DNA from: Actinopolyspora xinjiangensis | GTDB taxonomy: Bacteria > Actinomycetota > Actinomycetes > Mycobacteriales > Pseudonocardiaceae | DNA length: 64,000 nucleotides | Assembly: GCF_900104475.1 (NCBI RefSeq) | Contig: NZ_FNJR01000008.1 | Location: forward strand, 62,001 to 126,000 | Direction of reading: 5' to 3' | In this document: in pieces, positions 51,322 to 61,227 of the stretch | Numbering within the stretch: position 1 is the first letter of the stretch | How the letters are laid out: the number at the start of each line of letters is the position of its first letter | Notes under the pieces: model-generated | What the model was told of the DNA's origin: nothing | Database searches by the model: none | The model's input: only the letters and a program-made list of their open reading frames with translations | Program-made: the position numbers and the translations under genes

Positions 51322-51529
51322 GTGTTTCGTGGGAATCAGGAACTCTGGATTTCCGATCCGGCCGGAAATCGTCCGACACCGTGGTCGTGCTCCGGGGGAC
51401 AGAGCACGACCTCTCGTCACCGGCACCCATAACCGTGATCGTGTTTCGTACGGCCGTCATCCGGACACGGCCACCGGAGGACGGCTCGAGAAGCCGCACC
51501 GGGCTTCGTGGGCTCAGGGCCTGTCGTGC

Positions 51530-51745
51530 TCAGGCCGCCTTCGAGGTCTCCCTGTCAGCCACCCCGGAATCCACCGGGGCGTCCATGGCGAGCCCACCGG
51601 GCACGGAGGTTTCGTGTTCGCCGAACTCTCCGTCCGTCGTCGGGGAACGGTTGAAGTGCGGTGTAGTGCGGTGGTCGCTTACGTAGAACACGCTTGCCGC
51701 CAGGATCGGCAGCAGTGCACCGATCATCACGATGGCAACGTTCAT
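51530..51745 (-). CDS. Small single-helix membrane protein
   Basis: A 71-residue peptide. Residues 2-22 (NVAIVMIGALLPILAASVFYV) form one N-terminal transmembrane helix, followed by an acidic/polar tail without motifs. Ribosome site GGAGAGG four bases before ATG supports reality. It has no close operon partner; the atypical regulator ends 268 bp away on the other strand. Function unknown. Confidence 0.6.
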   Translation of the reverse strand: MNVAIVMIGALLPILAASVFYVSDHRTTPHFNRSPTTDGEFGEHETSVPGGLAMDAPVDSGVADRETSKAA

Positions 51746-52454
51746 GGTGCCTCTCCTTCAGGCTGTCCGAAACCTCGAGTGATCATCCGATCACTCAATG
51801 TGATCTACATGGGGCCGCGACATCGCCCTGCCTTGCAGGGATGCCGTTATCGGACTCGTCGCTCGCGCGACGAAGAGACACCTCGTCCGGCGCGTGGGAA
51901 CCCACCCGTTGGGCGAGGACGTATTCGAGTCGTCTGCCTACCGCTCGACCGACAAGCAGACAACGGGGGTGGCGAACTCCGCGATGCTGCCAGGTCGGGG
52001 GTCCGACAGCATCGCGGAGTCACCCCGTTCATCGTGCCCGTACATCAAAGTGTTACACCTCCGATATGACGTGTCGTGAATCACATTTAATGATCGGGAC
52101 GGGATGTCGATCGATCGGGATCGAACCGTGAACACGAACCGGACCCGACACGGCACGGACGGTCATAATCGAAGGTGATCGCGCTGCCGCCGAGGTGCGG
52201 AAATCGTGATCGCCGCCGAGGTGCCCACGGGACGAACAGGACCGAGTCGGACGGAATTCCCAACCGGGACAACCAATGTAACCCGGGTCACGAACCCGAG
52301 CACGGCGAGCGCGCCGACGCAGCTCGCGCCGGACACGAACACCGCGCTCCACTTCGGACCGGAATCCAGTCCCGACCTCGGCCACGGAAACCGGGGCCTC
52401 CGGAGGAGAACCACCGGCTCGGCGGGAAACGGAAGGCGGAAGGGTTACTGCCGG
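51746..52454. other. 709-bp intergenic region with a large hairpin
   Basis: Between the small membrane protein gene and the thiolase stop codon. Several short frames cross it, none credible. Its outstanding element is the 25-bp-arm inverted repeat at 51962-52029; the remainder, AT-richer around 52040-52200, shows nothing I can name. Confidence 0.5.
51962..52029. other. Large inverted repeat, possible terminator or small RNA
   Basis: A perfect 14-bp core stem ACTCCGCGATGCTG / CAGCATCGCGGAGT (51976-51989, 52007-52020), extended outward by AACGGGGGTG / CACCCCGTT with a small bulge, around a 17-base loop. It is 425 bp downstream of the thiolase stop, so too far for a normal terminator. It may be an independent structured RNA. 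Confidence 0.45.
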
Positions 52455-53732
52455 TCAGCGTTCGACTACAGCGGTCAGGCCCTGGCCCCCCGCTGCGCAG
52501 ATCGAGACCAGGCCGCGTCCGGAGCCCCGCTCGGCCAGCAGCTTGGCCAGGGTCGCGACGATCCGCCCACCGGTCGCGGCGAAGGGATGACCGGCCGCCA
52601 GCGATGATCCGTTCACATTCAGACGATCGGTGTCGATCCTGCCCAACGGTTCGTCCCTGCCGAGCCGCTCGGCGCAGAACTCCGGATCCTCCCAGGCTTT
52701 GAGGGTGCACAGCACCTGGGAGGCGAACGCCTCGTGGATCTCGTAGAAGTCGAACTCGTCCAACGAGCTCCCCACCCGGTCCAACAGCCTCGGGACCGCG
52801 TAGGCGGGAGCCATCAGCAGCCCCTCGTCACCGCTGACGTAATCCACCGCTCCTGGGACGAAGTCGCCGAGGTAGGCCAGCACCGGCAACCGGTGCCGCC
52901 GCGCCCACTCCTCGCTGGCGAGCAGCACGGTGGCGGCGCCGTCGGAGAGCGGGGTGGAGTTGCCCGCGGTCATCGTGGCCCCCTCACCCCGGCCGAAGAC
53001 CGGCTTCAGCTTGGCGAGCTTGTCCGGGGAGGAGTCCGGCCGCAGATTCTGGTCGCGCGTGAGCCCCTGGAACGGCGTGATCAGGTCGTCGAAGAACCCG
53101 CGCTCGTAGGCCGCGCCGAGCCGCTGGTGGCTGCGGGCGGCCAGCTCGTCCTGCTCGGCCCGTTCGATACCCCAGGCGGCGGCCGTCCTGGCGGCGTGTT
53201 CCCCCATCGACAACCCGGTACGCGGTTCGGCGTTGCGGGGGATGCCGGGCACCACGTGTCCCGGCCGCAGCCCGGTGAGCGCCCGCAGCTTCGCGCCGAC
53301 GCCCTTGGCGTGGTTGGCGCGCAGCAGCACCCTGCGCAGGTCGTCGTTGAGTTCGATCGGTGCGTCGCTGGCCGAGTCCACGCCACCCGCTATGCCCGAT
53401 TCGAGCTGCCCGAGCGCGATCTTGTTGGCCACCGACACGACCGACTCCAGGCCAGTGGCGCAGGCCATCTGCACGTCGTGGGCCGGGGTGCGGGAATCGA
53501 GTCCGGAGCCGAGCACGACCTCGCGGGCGAGGTTGAAGTCACGGCTGTGCTTGAGCACCGCTCCGGCCACGAACTCGCCGACGTCGCGTCCCGCGAGTCC
53601 GTAACGGGCCACCAGGCCGTCGAGAGCCGCGGTGAGCATGTCCTGATTGGACGCCCGCGCGTAGGGACCACCGGAACGGGCGAACGGGATTCGGTTGCCT
53701 CCGACGATGGCGACCCGGCGAGTTGTGGACAT
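52455..53732 (-). CDS. fadA2: Acetyl-CoA acetyltransferase / thiolase, FadA2-like
   Basis: A 425-residue thiolase for the last step of beta-oxidation or its reverse. Active Cys in QMACATGLES, His in FYEIHEAFASQVL and in VNGSSLAAGHPFAATGGR, and second Cys in SICAAGGQGLTAVV, where the usual CGGGxG is AAGGQG. It is divergent from fabG4 across a shared region with a palindromic operator. ATG at 53732 follows GGAGGAA. Mycobacterial fadA2 has the same fabG4-htdX neighbours, so the block works in one pathway. Confidence 0.92.
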   Translation of the reverse strand: MSTTRRVAIVGGNRIPFARSGGPYARASNQDMLTAALDGLVARYGLAGRDVGEFVAGAVLKHSRDFNLAREVVLGSGLDSRTPAHDVQMACATGLESVVSVANKIALGQLESGIAGGVDSASDAPIELNDDLRRVLLRANHAKGVGAKLRALTGLRPGHVVPGIPRNAEPRTGLSMGEHAARTAAAWGIERAEQDELAARSHQRLGAAYERGFFDDLITPFQGLTRDQNLRPDSSPDKLAKLKPVFGRGEGATMTAGNSTPLSDGAATVLLASEEWARRHRLPVLAYLGDFVPGAVDYVSGDEGLLMAPAYAVPRLLDRVGSSLDEFDFYEIHEAFASQVLCTLKAWEDPEFCAERLGRDEPLGRIDTDRLNVNGSSLAAGHPFAATGGRIVATLAKLLAERGSGRGLVSICAAGGQGLTAVVER

Positions 53733-53985
53733 GGCCGATTCCTCCGCGCAACTAGTCGACGAGCGCCGGCCCCGGAAGGGGTTTCCGGCCTGCCAGCAGA
53801 ACCCTGCCACCCCGGATGCCGGGGCGCTCGCTCGGCGGAACCGCCCGGATCACCCCTGCGGGCGGCCACGGCTCCGAGGGAGCCACCGCTCGACCTCCGG
53901 TGCTCACCGACGCCCGGGGGCGGACGCCCCGCTCCGACGCTCGGACACCCGGACGGGCGCACCTGGCAGAGCACTACTGGCAACT

Positions 53986-54007
53986 TAACCTACCGACGGG
54001 TAGCTTA
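53986..54007. promoter_or_regulatory. Palindromic operator between fadA2 and fabG4
   Basis: TAA-C-CTACC-GACG-GGTAG-C-TTA: symmetric except for one C/C pair. It sits in the divergent promoter region 40 bp before fabG4. The half-site ACCTACC recurs in the fadE5 promoter (39316-39329, opposite strand), suggesting one TetR-family regulator for both loci. Confidence 0.6.
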
Positions 54008-54047
54008 TCCGTCGAGTGCCGAACCACGCATGGAGGAGTTGCTCGTC

Positions 54048-55385
54048 ATGGCGGATCCGTACAGCAAGTTGGTCACATCCAGCTACGGGCGACAGCTGGC
54101 CAAACGTCTCGGCCTGCCCACCCCCACTCCGCTGCGCAGGTACCGCCCCGGCGACCCGGTCGTGTCCGGCCCGGTGCTCACCGGCGAGGCCGAGGGATCC
54201 CGGCTCGGCGAAGCCGTGTCCGAGACGCTGGAAGCCGTGCACGCCGAGGTGCACCGGAGACGGGACGAGAACACCGAGTACGCCGCCCTGGTCTTCGACG
54301 CCACCGGAATCGGTGACAGCCTCGCACTGGGCGAACTGCACGAGTTCTTCGGCGACACGATCCGCCGCGTGGGCAGGTGCGCCAGACTGATCGTGCTCGG
54401 CACACCGCCGGAGGAAATCGACGACCCCGCCGAACGCACCGCGCAACGCGCGCTGGAAGGATTCGTGCGCACCGCGGGCAAGGAACTCAAGCGCGGTTCC
54501 ACGGCCCAACTGGTCCAGGTCTCCCGGGGCGGCGAACGGGCGATCGACTCCACGCTGCGCTTCCTGCTCTCCCCGAAGTCGGCGTTCGTGTCCGGCCAGG
54601 TGATCCGTGTCGGAGCGGCCGAAGCGCCCCCCGCCGACGGCTCCCTTCCGCTGCGCGACAAGGTCGCGCTGGTCACCGGGGCGTCCCGCGGGATCGGCGC
54701 CGCGATAGCGGAGACGCTGGCCCGCGACGGAGCCCACGTGGTGTGCCTGGACGTCCCCTCCCAGGGGCAGGACCTCGCCGAGGTCGCCAACCGCATCGGC
54801 GGCTCCACCCTGCAGCTCGACATCACCGCCGAGAACGCACCCCAGCGACTGATCGAGCACGTCGAGCAGCGGCACGAAGGGCTCGACATCGTGGTGCACA
54901 ACGCGGGAATCACCCGGGACAAGACCATCGGACGGATGAGCCGCGACCAGTGGGACGCGGTGCTGCGCGTCAACCTCGCCGCCCAGGAGCGGATCAACAC
55001 CGCTCTGCTGGCCGACTCCTCACCACTGCGCCGAGGCGGAAGGCTCGTCGGCGTCGCCTCCATCAGCGGCATCGCGGGCAACGTCGGGCAGGCGAACTAC
55101 GCCACCTCCAAGGCGGGCGTGATCGGCCACGTGCAGGCGCTCGCGCCACGCGCGGCCGAGCGAGGTGTGACGATCAACGCCGTGGCCCCCGGGTTCATCG
55201 AAACCGCGATGACCGCCGCGGTTCCGCTGTTCGTAAGGGAGGCGGGCAGGCGGATGAACAGCCTCTCGCAGGGCGGACTGCCGATCGACGTCGCCGAGAC
55301 CATCGCCTTCTACGCCGATCCCGGTTCGGCGGGGGTGAACGGGAACGTGGTCCGTGTCTGCGGGCAGAGCCTGCTGGGGGCTTAG
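54048..55385 (+). CDS. fabG4: High-molecular-weight 3-oxoacyl reductase, FabG4-like
   Basis: A 445-residue SDR of the long FabG4 type. The N-terminal 200 residues form a flavodoxin-like domain without the cofactor motif. The C-terminal SDR has VALVTGASRGIGAAIAETLA, NAGITRD, catalytic Ser/Tyr/Lys in SISGIAGNVGQANYATSKAG, and APGFIETAMTA. It reduces 3-oxoacyl-CoA, probably with NADH. ATG at 54048 with GGAGGAG. Followed by the dehydratase gene 310 bp downstream, across copy 2 of a dispersed repeat. Confidence 0.93.
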   Translation: MADPYSKLVTSSYGRQLAKRLGLPTPTPLRRYRPGDPVVSGPVLTGEAEGSRLGEAVSETLEAVHAEVHRRRDENTEYAALVFDATGIGDSLALGELHEFFGDTIRRVGRCARLIVLGTPPEEIDDPAERTAQRALEGFVRTAGKELKRGSTAQLVQVSRGGERAIDSTLRFLLSPKSAFVSGQVIRVGAAEAPPADGSLPLRDKVALVTGASRGIGAAIAETLARDGAHVVCLDVPSQGQDLAEVANRIGGSTLQLDITAENAPQRLIEHVEQRHEGLDIVVHNAGITRDKTIGRMSRDQWDAVLRVNLAAQERINTALLADSSPLRRGGRLVGVASISGIAGNVGQANYATSKAGVIGHVQALAPRAAERGVTINAVAPGFIETAMTAAVPLFVREAGRRMNSLSQGGLPIDVAETIAFYADPGSAGVNGNVVRVCGQSLLGA

Positions 55386-55695
55386 TACGTGTGCGGGACG
55401 GGCTGCGTGGGTGGTCCGGTGGCGGAACCTCACGAGCCGTCTCGCTGCGGGTGCCCCGACACCGAGTAGGTACTACGCCACGTCTCCGGCGTCCTCGCGA
55501 GAGCACCCCGAGAGAACCCGCGGCGGTGCCGACCGCGAGGGCGGTGGGGGTTCGGCTCGGGCACGTCGAAGGAACCGGACTCCGATCATCGGACGAACAT
55601 CCGCACGATTCGATTCCCGCGACAGAACACGAACCCGCCCGAGGGCTCCCGGTCACGGAGTCCCGGCAGACTTACCGCAGGAAGGTGAGACGAGG
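55386..55695. repeat. fabG4-htdX gap holding copy 2 of the dispersed repeat
   Basis: About 55406-55560 aligns with 4378-4520, sharing GTGGGTGGTC, the GCGAGAGCACC block, GAGAACCCGC and GGTGGGGG. It interrupts what would otherwise be a tight fabG4-htdX operon. Noncoding as far as I can see. The GAAGGTGAGA before htdX is its ribosome site. Confidence 0.55.
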
Positions 55696-56559
55696 ATGCC
55701 GACCGAGGAACTGACCGAGTCGCCGAACCTGGGCGCGCTCTATCTGAAGGCCGCGGGAACCGCACCGCTGCGGCGGGCCGGGCGGGACGCCGGCCTGCCG
55801 GACACCGAGTACGTCCGCTCCGGGATCACCGTCGACCGCGATCACCTGGCCGAGTACAACCGGCTGTGCGGGTTCGGCACGCGCGACGAACTGCCGATCA
55901 CCTACCCGCACATCACCTCGTTCCCGCTGGCCGTCCGGCTGATGACCGACAGGGACTTCCCGTTCCCACTGGTCGGTCTGGTGCACGTGGCCAACCGAAT
56001 CACCAGGTACCACCACGTGCTGGTCACCGACCCCATGACCCAGCGGGTACGGCTGGCGAATCCGCGCAGGCACCCGAAGGGGCGGCAGTTCGACGTGATC
56101 ACCGAGACCAGCGTCGGCGACCGGCTCGTCTGGACCGAGACGAGCACCTACCTGCGGCGGAGCGGTTCGGACGAGTCCGCCCCGCGACCGGAGGGGGTTT
56201 CGGAGGTGGCCGCCGGGACTCCCACAGCCACCTGGCGACTGCCCGCGAACCTGGGCAGGCGGTACGCGGCCGTCTCCGGCGACCGCAACCCGATCCACCT
56301 GTCCCCGCTCACGGCCAAGGCGTTCGGTTTCCCCCGCACCATCGCCCACGGCATGTGGTCCAAGGCCCGCTGCCTCGCCACTTTCGAGGGCAGGCTGCCC
56401 GAGGCCTGCTCGGTCGAGGTGGAGTTCGCCAAACCGGTGCTGCTGCCCTCCCGCGTGGACTTCACCGAACGACCCGGCGGGTCGGGGAAACTCTTCGCGT
56501 TGCACTCGGCCTCGGGCAAGCCGCATCTGAAGGGGCGCTGGAGCTCGGAACCGGAGTGA
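55696..56559 (+). CDS. htdX: MaoC-like (R)-specific enoyl hydratase, HtdX-like
   Basis: A 287-residue double-hotdog dehydratase/hydratase. The hydratase-2 motif is in the C-terminal repeat: YAAVSGDRNPIHLSPLTAKAFG, then IAHGMWSKARCL, with catalytic Asp and His. The N-terminal repeat lacks catalytic residues and binds the acyl chain (family knowledge). It should interconvert 3-hydroxyacyl and 2-enoyl thioesters alongside FabG4 and FadA2. ATG at 55696 after GAAGGTGA. Confidence 0.92.
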   Translation: MPTEELTESPNLGALYLKAAGTAPLRRAGRDAGLPDTEYVRSGITVDRDHLAEYNRLCGFGTRDELPITYPHITSFPLAVRLMTDRDFPFPLVGLVHVANRITRYHHVLVTDPMTQRVRLANPRRHPKGRQFDVITETSVGDRLVWTETSTYLRRSGSDESAPRPEGVSEVAAGTPTATWRLPANLGRRYAAVSGDRNPIHLSPLTAKAFGFPRTIAHGMWSKARCLATFEGRLPEACSVEVEFAKPVLLPSRVDFTERPGGSGKLFALHSASGKPHLKGRWSSEPE

Positions 56560-56686
56560 CCCAGATCCCACGCACTCCCCGGCTGCCCGAAGGGAACTCG
56601 CAGGCCAGTTACGCTTTGCTCGTAACGCCGACCATCCGCGCCCGCGCCCGTGGGCCGGATCCGCACAGTTTCCGGGAGCGACGCCC

Positions 56687-56926
56687 GTGGCCCGAGTCGT
56701 TGTCGACGTAATGCCGAAGCAGGAGATCCTCGACCCGCAGGGACAGGCGGTTGCCAACGCACTGCCCCGGCAGGGATTCGAAGGTGTCTCGCAAGTCCGC
56801 CAGGGAAAGCGGTTCGAGCTGGAGGTCGACGAGAACGTCGACGACGACACGCTCGCCCGAATCGCGGAGAATTTCCTGGCCAATCCAGTGATCGAGGACT
56901 GGGCCGTGCGCCGGGTGGAATCGTGA
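56687..56926 (+). CDS. purS: Phosphoribosylformylglycinamidine synthase subunit PurS
   Basis: A 79-residue subunit holding the FGAM synthase complex together. Typical Pur[20 protein letters not shown], then [21 protein letters not shown] and a C-terminal [16 protein letters not shown] start at 56687. Its stop overlaps the purQ GTG (GTGA). Together PurSQL convert FGAR and glutamine to FGAM in purine synthesis. Confidence 0.95.
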   Translation: MARVVVDVMPKQEILDPQGQAVANALPRQGFEGVSQVRQGKRFELEVDENVDDDTLARIAENFLANPVIEDWAVRRVES

Positions 56927-57609
56927 GCGCCGCCGGGGCCAGGATCGGGGTCATCACCTTCCCGGGGTCGCTGGACGACGGTGACGCCCGTCGCGCGGTG
57001 CGCCGCGCGGGGGCCTCCGACGTGGCGCTGTGGCACGGTGACGCCGACCTGCACGGAGTGGACGCCGTGATCGTCCCCGGCGGGTTCAGCTACGGCGACT
57101 ACCTGCGTTGCGGTGCCATCGCCAAGTTCGCCCCGGTCATGACCGAGGTGGTGCGCGCCGCCGACCGGGGCATGCCCGTGCTCGGCGTCTGCAACGGCTT
57201 CCAGGTGTTGTGCGAGGCCGGGCTGCTGCCCGGTGTGCTGACGCGCAACTCCGGGCTGCACTACGTCTGCCGGGACCAGTGGCTGCGCGTGGAGAACAAC
57301 ACCAGCACCTGGACCACCCGCTACGAGGCGGGAGCGGACCTGCTGGTCCCGATCAAGCACGGTGAGGGCCGCTACGTGGCCGAGGAACCGGTGCTGGACC
57401 GCCTCGAAGGGGAGGGGCGTGTGCTCTTCCGCTACGTGGAGGACAATCCGAACGGTTCGCGGCGCGACATCGCGGGGATCACCGACGAGCGCGGCAGGGT
57501 CGCGGGCCTCATGCCCCACCCCGAGCACGCCATCGATCCACTCACGGGGCCCACCGACGACGGCCTCGGCATGTTCCTGTCCGCCCTCGACAGCCTGGTG
57601 GCAGCATGA
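56923..57609 (+). CDS. purQ: Phosphoribosylformylglycinamidine synthase subunit PurQ
   Basis: A 228-residue glutaminase subunit. Class I amidotransferase triad: Cys in [15 protein letters not shown], His and Glu in [32 protein letters not shown] is the PurQ N-terminus, with [10 protein letters not shown] oxyanion region. The GTG start overlaps purS, and the stop overlaps purL (ATGA), giving a tight three-gene unit. Confidence 0.96.
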   Translation: MSAAGARIGVITFPGSLDDGDARRAVRRAGASDVALWHGDADLHGVDAVIVPGGFSYGDYLRCGAIAKFAPVMTEVVRAADRGMPVLGVCNGFQVLCEAGLLPGVLTRNSGLHYVCRDQWLRVENNTSTWTTRYEAGADLLVPIKHGEGRYVAEEPVLDRLEGEGRVLFRYVEDNPNGSRRDIAGITDERGRVAGLMPHPEHAIDPLTGPTDDGLGMFLSALDSLVAA

Positions 57610-59939
57610 CCGAATCCACCCACGAATCCGCGGCGCACGACTCCACCGCGCCGAGCGGCACCGAACAAGTGGACAGTGTCGAGCACGCCGCGCGGACCCC
57701 CGAGCTCGCGCAGCCGTACCGCGAGCTCGGCCTCGCCGACGACGAGTACGAGCGCATCCGCGAGATACTCGGACGGCGCCCCACCGAGGCGGAATTGGCG
57801 ATGTACTCGGTGATGTGGAGCGAGCACTGCTCCTACAAGTCGTCCAAGACGCACCTGAAGTACTTCGGTGAGACCACCACCGAGGAGATGCGCTCCAAGA
57901 TGCTGGCAGGCATCGGCGAGAACGCCGGTGTCGTCGACATCGGGGACGGCTGGGCGGTCACCTTCAAGGTGGAGAGCCACAACCACCCCTCCTACGTGGA
58001 GCCCTACCAGGGTGCCGCGACCGGTGTCGGCGGCATCGTGCGCGACATCATGGCGATGGGAGCGCGTCCCGTCGCCGTGGCCGACCCACTGCGATTCGGC
58101 CCCGCCGAAGCCGAGGACACCCGACGGGTGCTGCCCGGTGTGGTCGAGGGAATCGGTGGCTACGGCAACTGCCTGGGGTTGCCCAATATCGGCGGCGAGG
58201 TCGTCTTCGACGAGTCCTACGCGAGGAACCCGCTGGTCAACGCCATGTGCGTCGGGGTCCTCAAATCCGACGAGCTGCAGCTGGCACACGCCACCGGCGC
58301 GGGCAACAAGGTGGTCCTGTTCGGCGCCCGGACCGGTCTGGACGGCATCGGCGGTGTGTCCGTGCTGGCCTCGGAGACCTTCAGCGGCGACGAGACCGGC
58401 AGTGGCCGCAAGAAACTGCCGAGCGTGCAGGTGGGCGACCCCTTCACCGAGAAGGTGCTCATCGAGTGCTGCCTGGAGCTCTACGGTTCGGACCTCGTCG
58501 TGGGTGTCCAGGACCTCGGCGGCGCCGGGCTCTCCTGCGCCACCTCCGAGCTGGCCGCGGCCGGTGACGGCGGTATGCGGATCGACCTGGACACGGTACC
58601 GCTGCGTGCCGAGGGGATGAACCCCGCCGAGATCCTCTCCAGCGAGTCGCAGGAACGCATGTGCGCGATCGTGCGTCCCGAGGACGTGGAATCCTTCATG
58701 GCGGTCTGCCGCAAGTGGGACGTGACCGCGACGGTCATCGGCGAGGTGACCGAGGACGACCGCCTGCGGATCGACTGGCGTGGCGAGTGCGTGGTCGACG
58801 TTCCGCCGCGCACCGTGGCCGACGAGGGGCCGGTATACCAGCGTCCGGTGCGGCGCCCCGCCGAGCAGGACCTGATCACGGCGGACGACCCGAACACGCT
58901 GGCACGGCCCGGAACGGCGGACGAGCTGCGCGAGACACTGCTGCGGATGGCGGCCTCGCCGAACCTGTGTTCCCGCGAGTGGGTGACCGGCCAGTACGAC
59001 CACTACGTGCGCGGCAACACCGTGCTGGCCCAGCCCTCCGACGGCGGGGTGCTGCGGGTGGACGAGGAGACGGGACGCGGCATCGCCGTCGCGACCGACT
59101 GCAACGCCCGCTACACCAGGCTCGACCCCTACGAGGGGGCTCGGCTGGCGCTGGCCGAGGCCTACCGCAACGTCGCGGTGACGGGCTCGAAGCCGGTGGC
59201 GGTCACCAACTGCCTCAATTTCGGCTCGGCCGAGGACCCCGCCGTGATGTGGCAGTTCCAGCAGTCCGTGCGGGGGCTCGCCGACGCTGCCGCCGAACTG
59301 GGTGTCCCGGTCACCGGCGGCAACGTGAGCTTCTACAACCAGACCGGCAGCAGTCCGATCCTGCCGACGCCGGTCGCCGGGGTGCTCGGGGTCATCGACG
59401 ACGTGACCAAGCGGATTCCGACCGGTATCGGGGCCGCCTCCGGTGAGTCGCTGCTGCTGCTCGGCGAGACCCGTGAGGAGTTCGGCGGGTCCGAGTGGAG
59501 CAGGGTGGCGCACGACCACCTCGGCGGCACCCCGCCGCGGGTGGACCTGGAACGGGAGCGGCTGCTGGCCGACGTGCTGGGAATCGGTTCGCGGGACGGG
59601 CTGATCTCCGCCGCGCACGACCTCTCCGAGGGCGGACTCGCCCAGGCCCTGGTGGAGATGTCGCTGATCGGCGAGACCGGGGCACGGATCGTGCTGCCGG
59701 AGGAGGCTGACCCGTTCGTGTGGCTGTTCTCCGAGTCCGCCGGCCGGGTTCTGGTGTCGGTGCCGCGCGGTGCGGAACTGAAGTTCACCGAGCTGTGCGC
59801 CGCCCGGGGGCTGCCGTGCTCGAAGACCGGCGTGGTGGACACCGAGTCGGGAGCACTGGAGATCCAGGGGATCGGCGAGATCCCGCTGTCCGAACTGCGG
59901 GAGGCCTGGGAGGGCACGCTTCCCCGTCTGTTCGGCTGA
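57606..59939 (+). CDS. purL: Phosphoribosylformylglycinamidine synthase subunit PurL
   Basis: A 777-residue ATP-dependent synthetase subunit of the small PurL type. [16 protein letters not shown] near residue 78 holds the catalytic His; [20 protein letters not shown] binds substrate; [19 protein letters not shown] and [19 protein letters not shown] are repeated AIR-synthase-fold motifs. The first 30 residues are a polar extension. A hairpin ends the operon downstream. Confidence 0.96.
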   Translation: MTESTHESAAHDSTAPSGTEQVDSVEHAARTPELAQPYRELGLADDEYERIREILGRRPTEAELAMYSVMWSEHCSYKSSKTHLKYFGETTTEEMRSKMLAGIGENAGVVDIGDGWAVTFKVESHNHPSYVEPYQGAATGVGGIVRDIMAMGARPVAVADPLRFGPAEAEDTRRVLPGVVEGIGGYGNCLGLPNIGGEVVFDESYARNPLVNAMCVGVLKSDELQLAHATGAGNKVVLFGARTGLDGIGGVSVLASETFSGDETGSGRKKLPSVQVGDPFTEKVLIECCLELYGSDLVVGVQDLGGAGLSCATSELAAAGDGGMRIDLDTVPLRAEGMNPAEILSSESQERMCAIVRPEDVESFMAVCRKWDVTATVIGEVTEDDRLRIDWRGECVVDVPPRTVADEGPVYQRPVRRPAEQDLITADDPNTLARPGTADELRETLLRMAASPNLCSREWVTGQYDHYVRGNTVLAQPSDGGVLRVDEETGRGIAVATDCNARYTRLDPYEGARLALAEAYRNVAVTGSKPVAVTNCLNFGSAEDPAVMWQFQQSVRGLADAAAELGVPVTGGNVSFYNQTGSSPILPTPVAGVLGVIDDVTKRIPTGIGAASGESLLLLGETREEFGGSEWSRVAHDHLGGTPPRVDLERERLLADVLGIGSRDGLISAAHDLSEGGLAQALVEMSLIGETGARIVLPEEADPFVWLFSESAGRVLVSVPRGAELKFTELCAARGLPCSKTGVVDTESGALEIQGIGEIPLSELREAWEGTLPRLFG

Positions 59940-59962
59940 ACGACGCGCTCGTTTCCGTCCCG

Positions 59963-60002
59963 GCGGGTGCTGTCGGCACCGAGGTGTGTCGGCGGCACCC
60001 GC
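59963..60002. terminator. Hairpin between purL and lysozyme gene
   Basis: GCGGGTGC / GCACCCGC (59963-59970, 59995-60002), perfect 8-bp stem with a 24-base loop, in the 114-bp convergent gap. Likely stops both transcripts. Confidence 0.55.
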
Positions 60003-60053
60003 TCGCCGGGCCGCCCCACCCGCCACCGTCGTCACGCGGCGCGTCGGGACGCC

Positions 60054-60872
60054 TCACCCACGCGCCAGCCGTCTCAGTTGCTCGTAGGAGCCGTTGAACA
60101 GGTTCTTGTCCAGCGGTGACGAGGTGTACTGCCAGAAGGTGTGGAAGCCCCAGCCGTGCGGCAGCGGTCCGATGTAGTCGTTGTAGCGGGCGACCCACAG
60201 CGGATTGGTGCTCCCGAAGTCCGCGCGCACGCACTCGTTCCACCAGCTGGTGCTGGTGTAAATGGCGGGATACCTCCCGGTCAGGCGTTGGTAGGTGTCG
60301 CTGAAGTCCCGGATCCAGTCCGCCATGGCGCCCCGGCTCTTGCCGTAGCAGATGGGGCCGTACGGGTTGTACTCGATGTCCAGCGCCCCCGGCAGGGTTC
60401 GGCCGTCCGCCGACCAGCCGCCGCCGTTGTTCACGAAGTAGCGCGCCTGGGCGGCTCCGCTGGAGCGGTCGGGCAGCGCGAAGTGGTAGGCGCCCCGGAT
60501 CATGCCCACCTTGTACGAGCCGGTGTACTGGTGGTTGAAGTCCGGGCTGGTGTAGCCGGTTCCCTCGGTGGCCTTCACGTAGGCGAACCGCATTCCCTCG
60601 TTCCACCAGTGGCGCCAGTTCACCCAGTTCTGGTGTCCGCTCACGTCCATCCCCCTGACCGAGGGGTTGCGCGCGGTGACAGGGGCGGCCGAGGGATCGC
60701 CGCCCTCGCGCTCGCGGATCTGCGAGCCCATCGCGTGGCCCGCTCGTTCTCGCCGCTGCGTTGAGGTGTCCACCGCCTGCGCGGAGGTCCCCAGGAGCAG
60801 TACCGTGCCGAACAGCGCTGATAACGCGAAGGTCAGCGCCCTGGCGCGACCACTTCCCCTCGAACGGTGCAT
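60054..60872 (-). CDS. Secreted GH25 lysozyme-like muramidase
   Basis: A 272-residue secreted cell-wall hydrolase. Sec signal: basic HRSRGSGRAR, hydrophobic LTFALSALFGTVLLLGTSAQA, cleavage near AQA (about 31). GH25 motifs: RGMDVSGHQ, YVKATEGTGYTSP, the catalytic DxE in GALDIEYNPYG, and WQYTSSPLDKN at the end. It cleaves MurNAc-GlcNAc bonds. ATG at 60872 with GAGGGG six bases upstream; the longer frame to 61022 has no ribosome site. Convergent with purL. Confidence 0.9.
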   Translation of the reverse strand: MHRSRGSGRARALTFALSALFGTVLLLGTSAQAVDTSTQRRERAGHAMGSQIREREGGDPSAAPVTARNPSVRGMDVSGHQNWVNWRHWWNEGMRFAYVKATEGTGYTSPDFNHQYTGSYKVGMIRGAYHFALPDRSSGAAQARYFVNNGGGWSADGRTLPGALDIEYNPYGPICYGKSRGAMADWIRDFSDTYQRLTGRYPAIYTSTSWWNECVRADFGSTNPLWVARYNDYIGPLPHGWGFHTFWQYTSSPLDKNLFNGSYEQLRRLARG

Positions 60873-61227
60873 GCGTATCCCCTCGTGCTCGTCCTGCGGT
60901 TCGGGGACTCGGCGCCGGCCCCGGGGTAACCGCCGTTGTGGAACTCCGGTCGTGCGTGAAAGACTGCGATCATCCCACCGCACCACTGGATATCGTGTTA
61001 CCTTTTCACCACAATGAGGCAAATCGGACGCCGTGCGTTTCGCGAAACTCGACCCGTTCGAGTGACATGATCAGCCGATTCGATCTTCATCAGCACTTCC
61101 CGCCAATTCACAGCGGGTAGCTACCCTGGGTGAGGGCAGGTTCCGCGTTCGACCAACGGGCCGCATCAGCCGTATGCTCCCCCGTATCTGGCGCGGGCGA
61201 CTACGAGAAGCGGAGGGCGCCGCAGGC

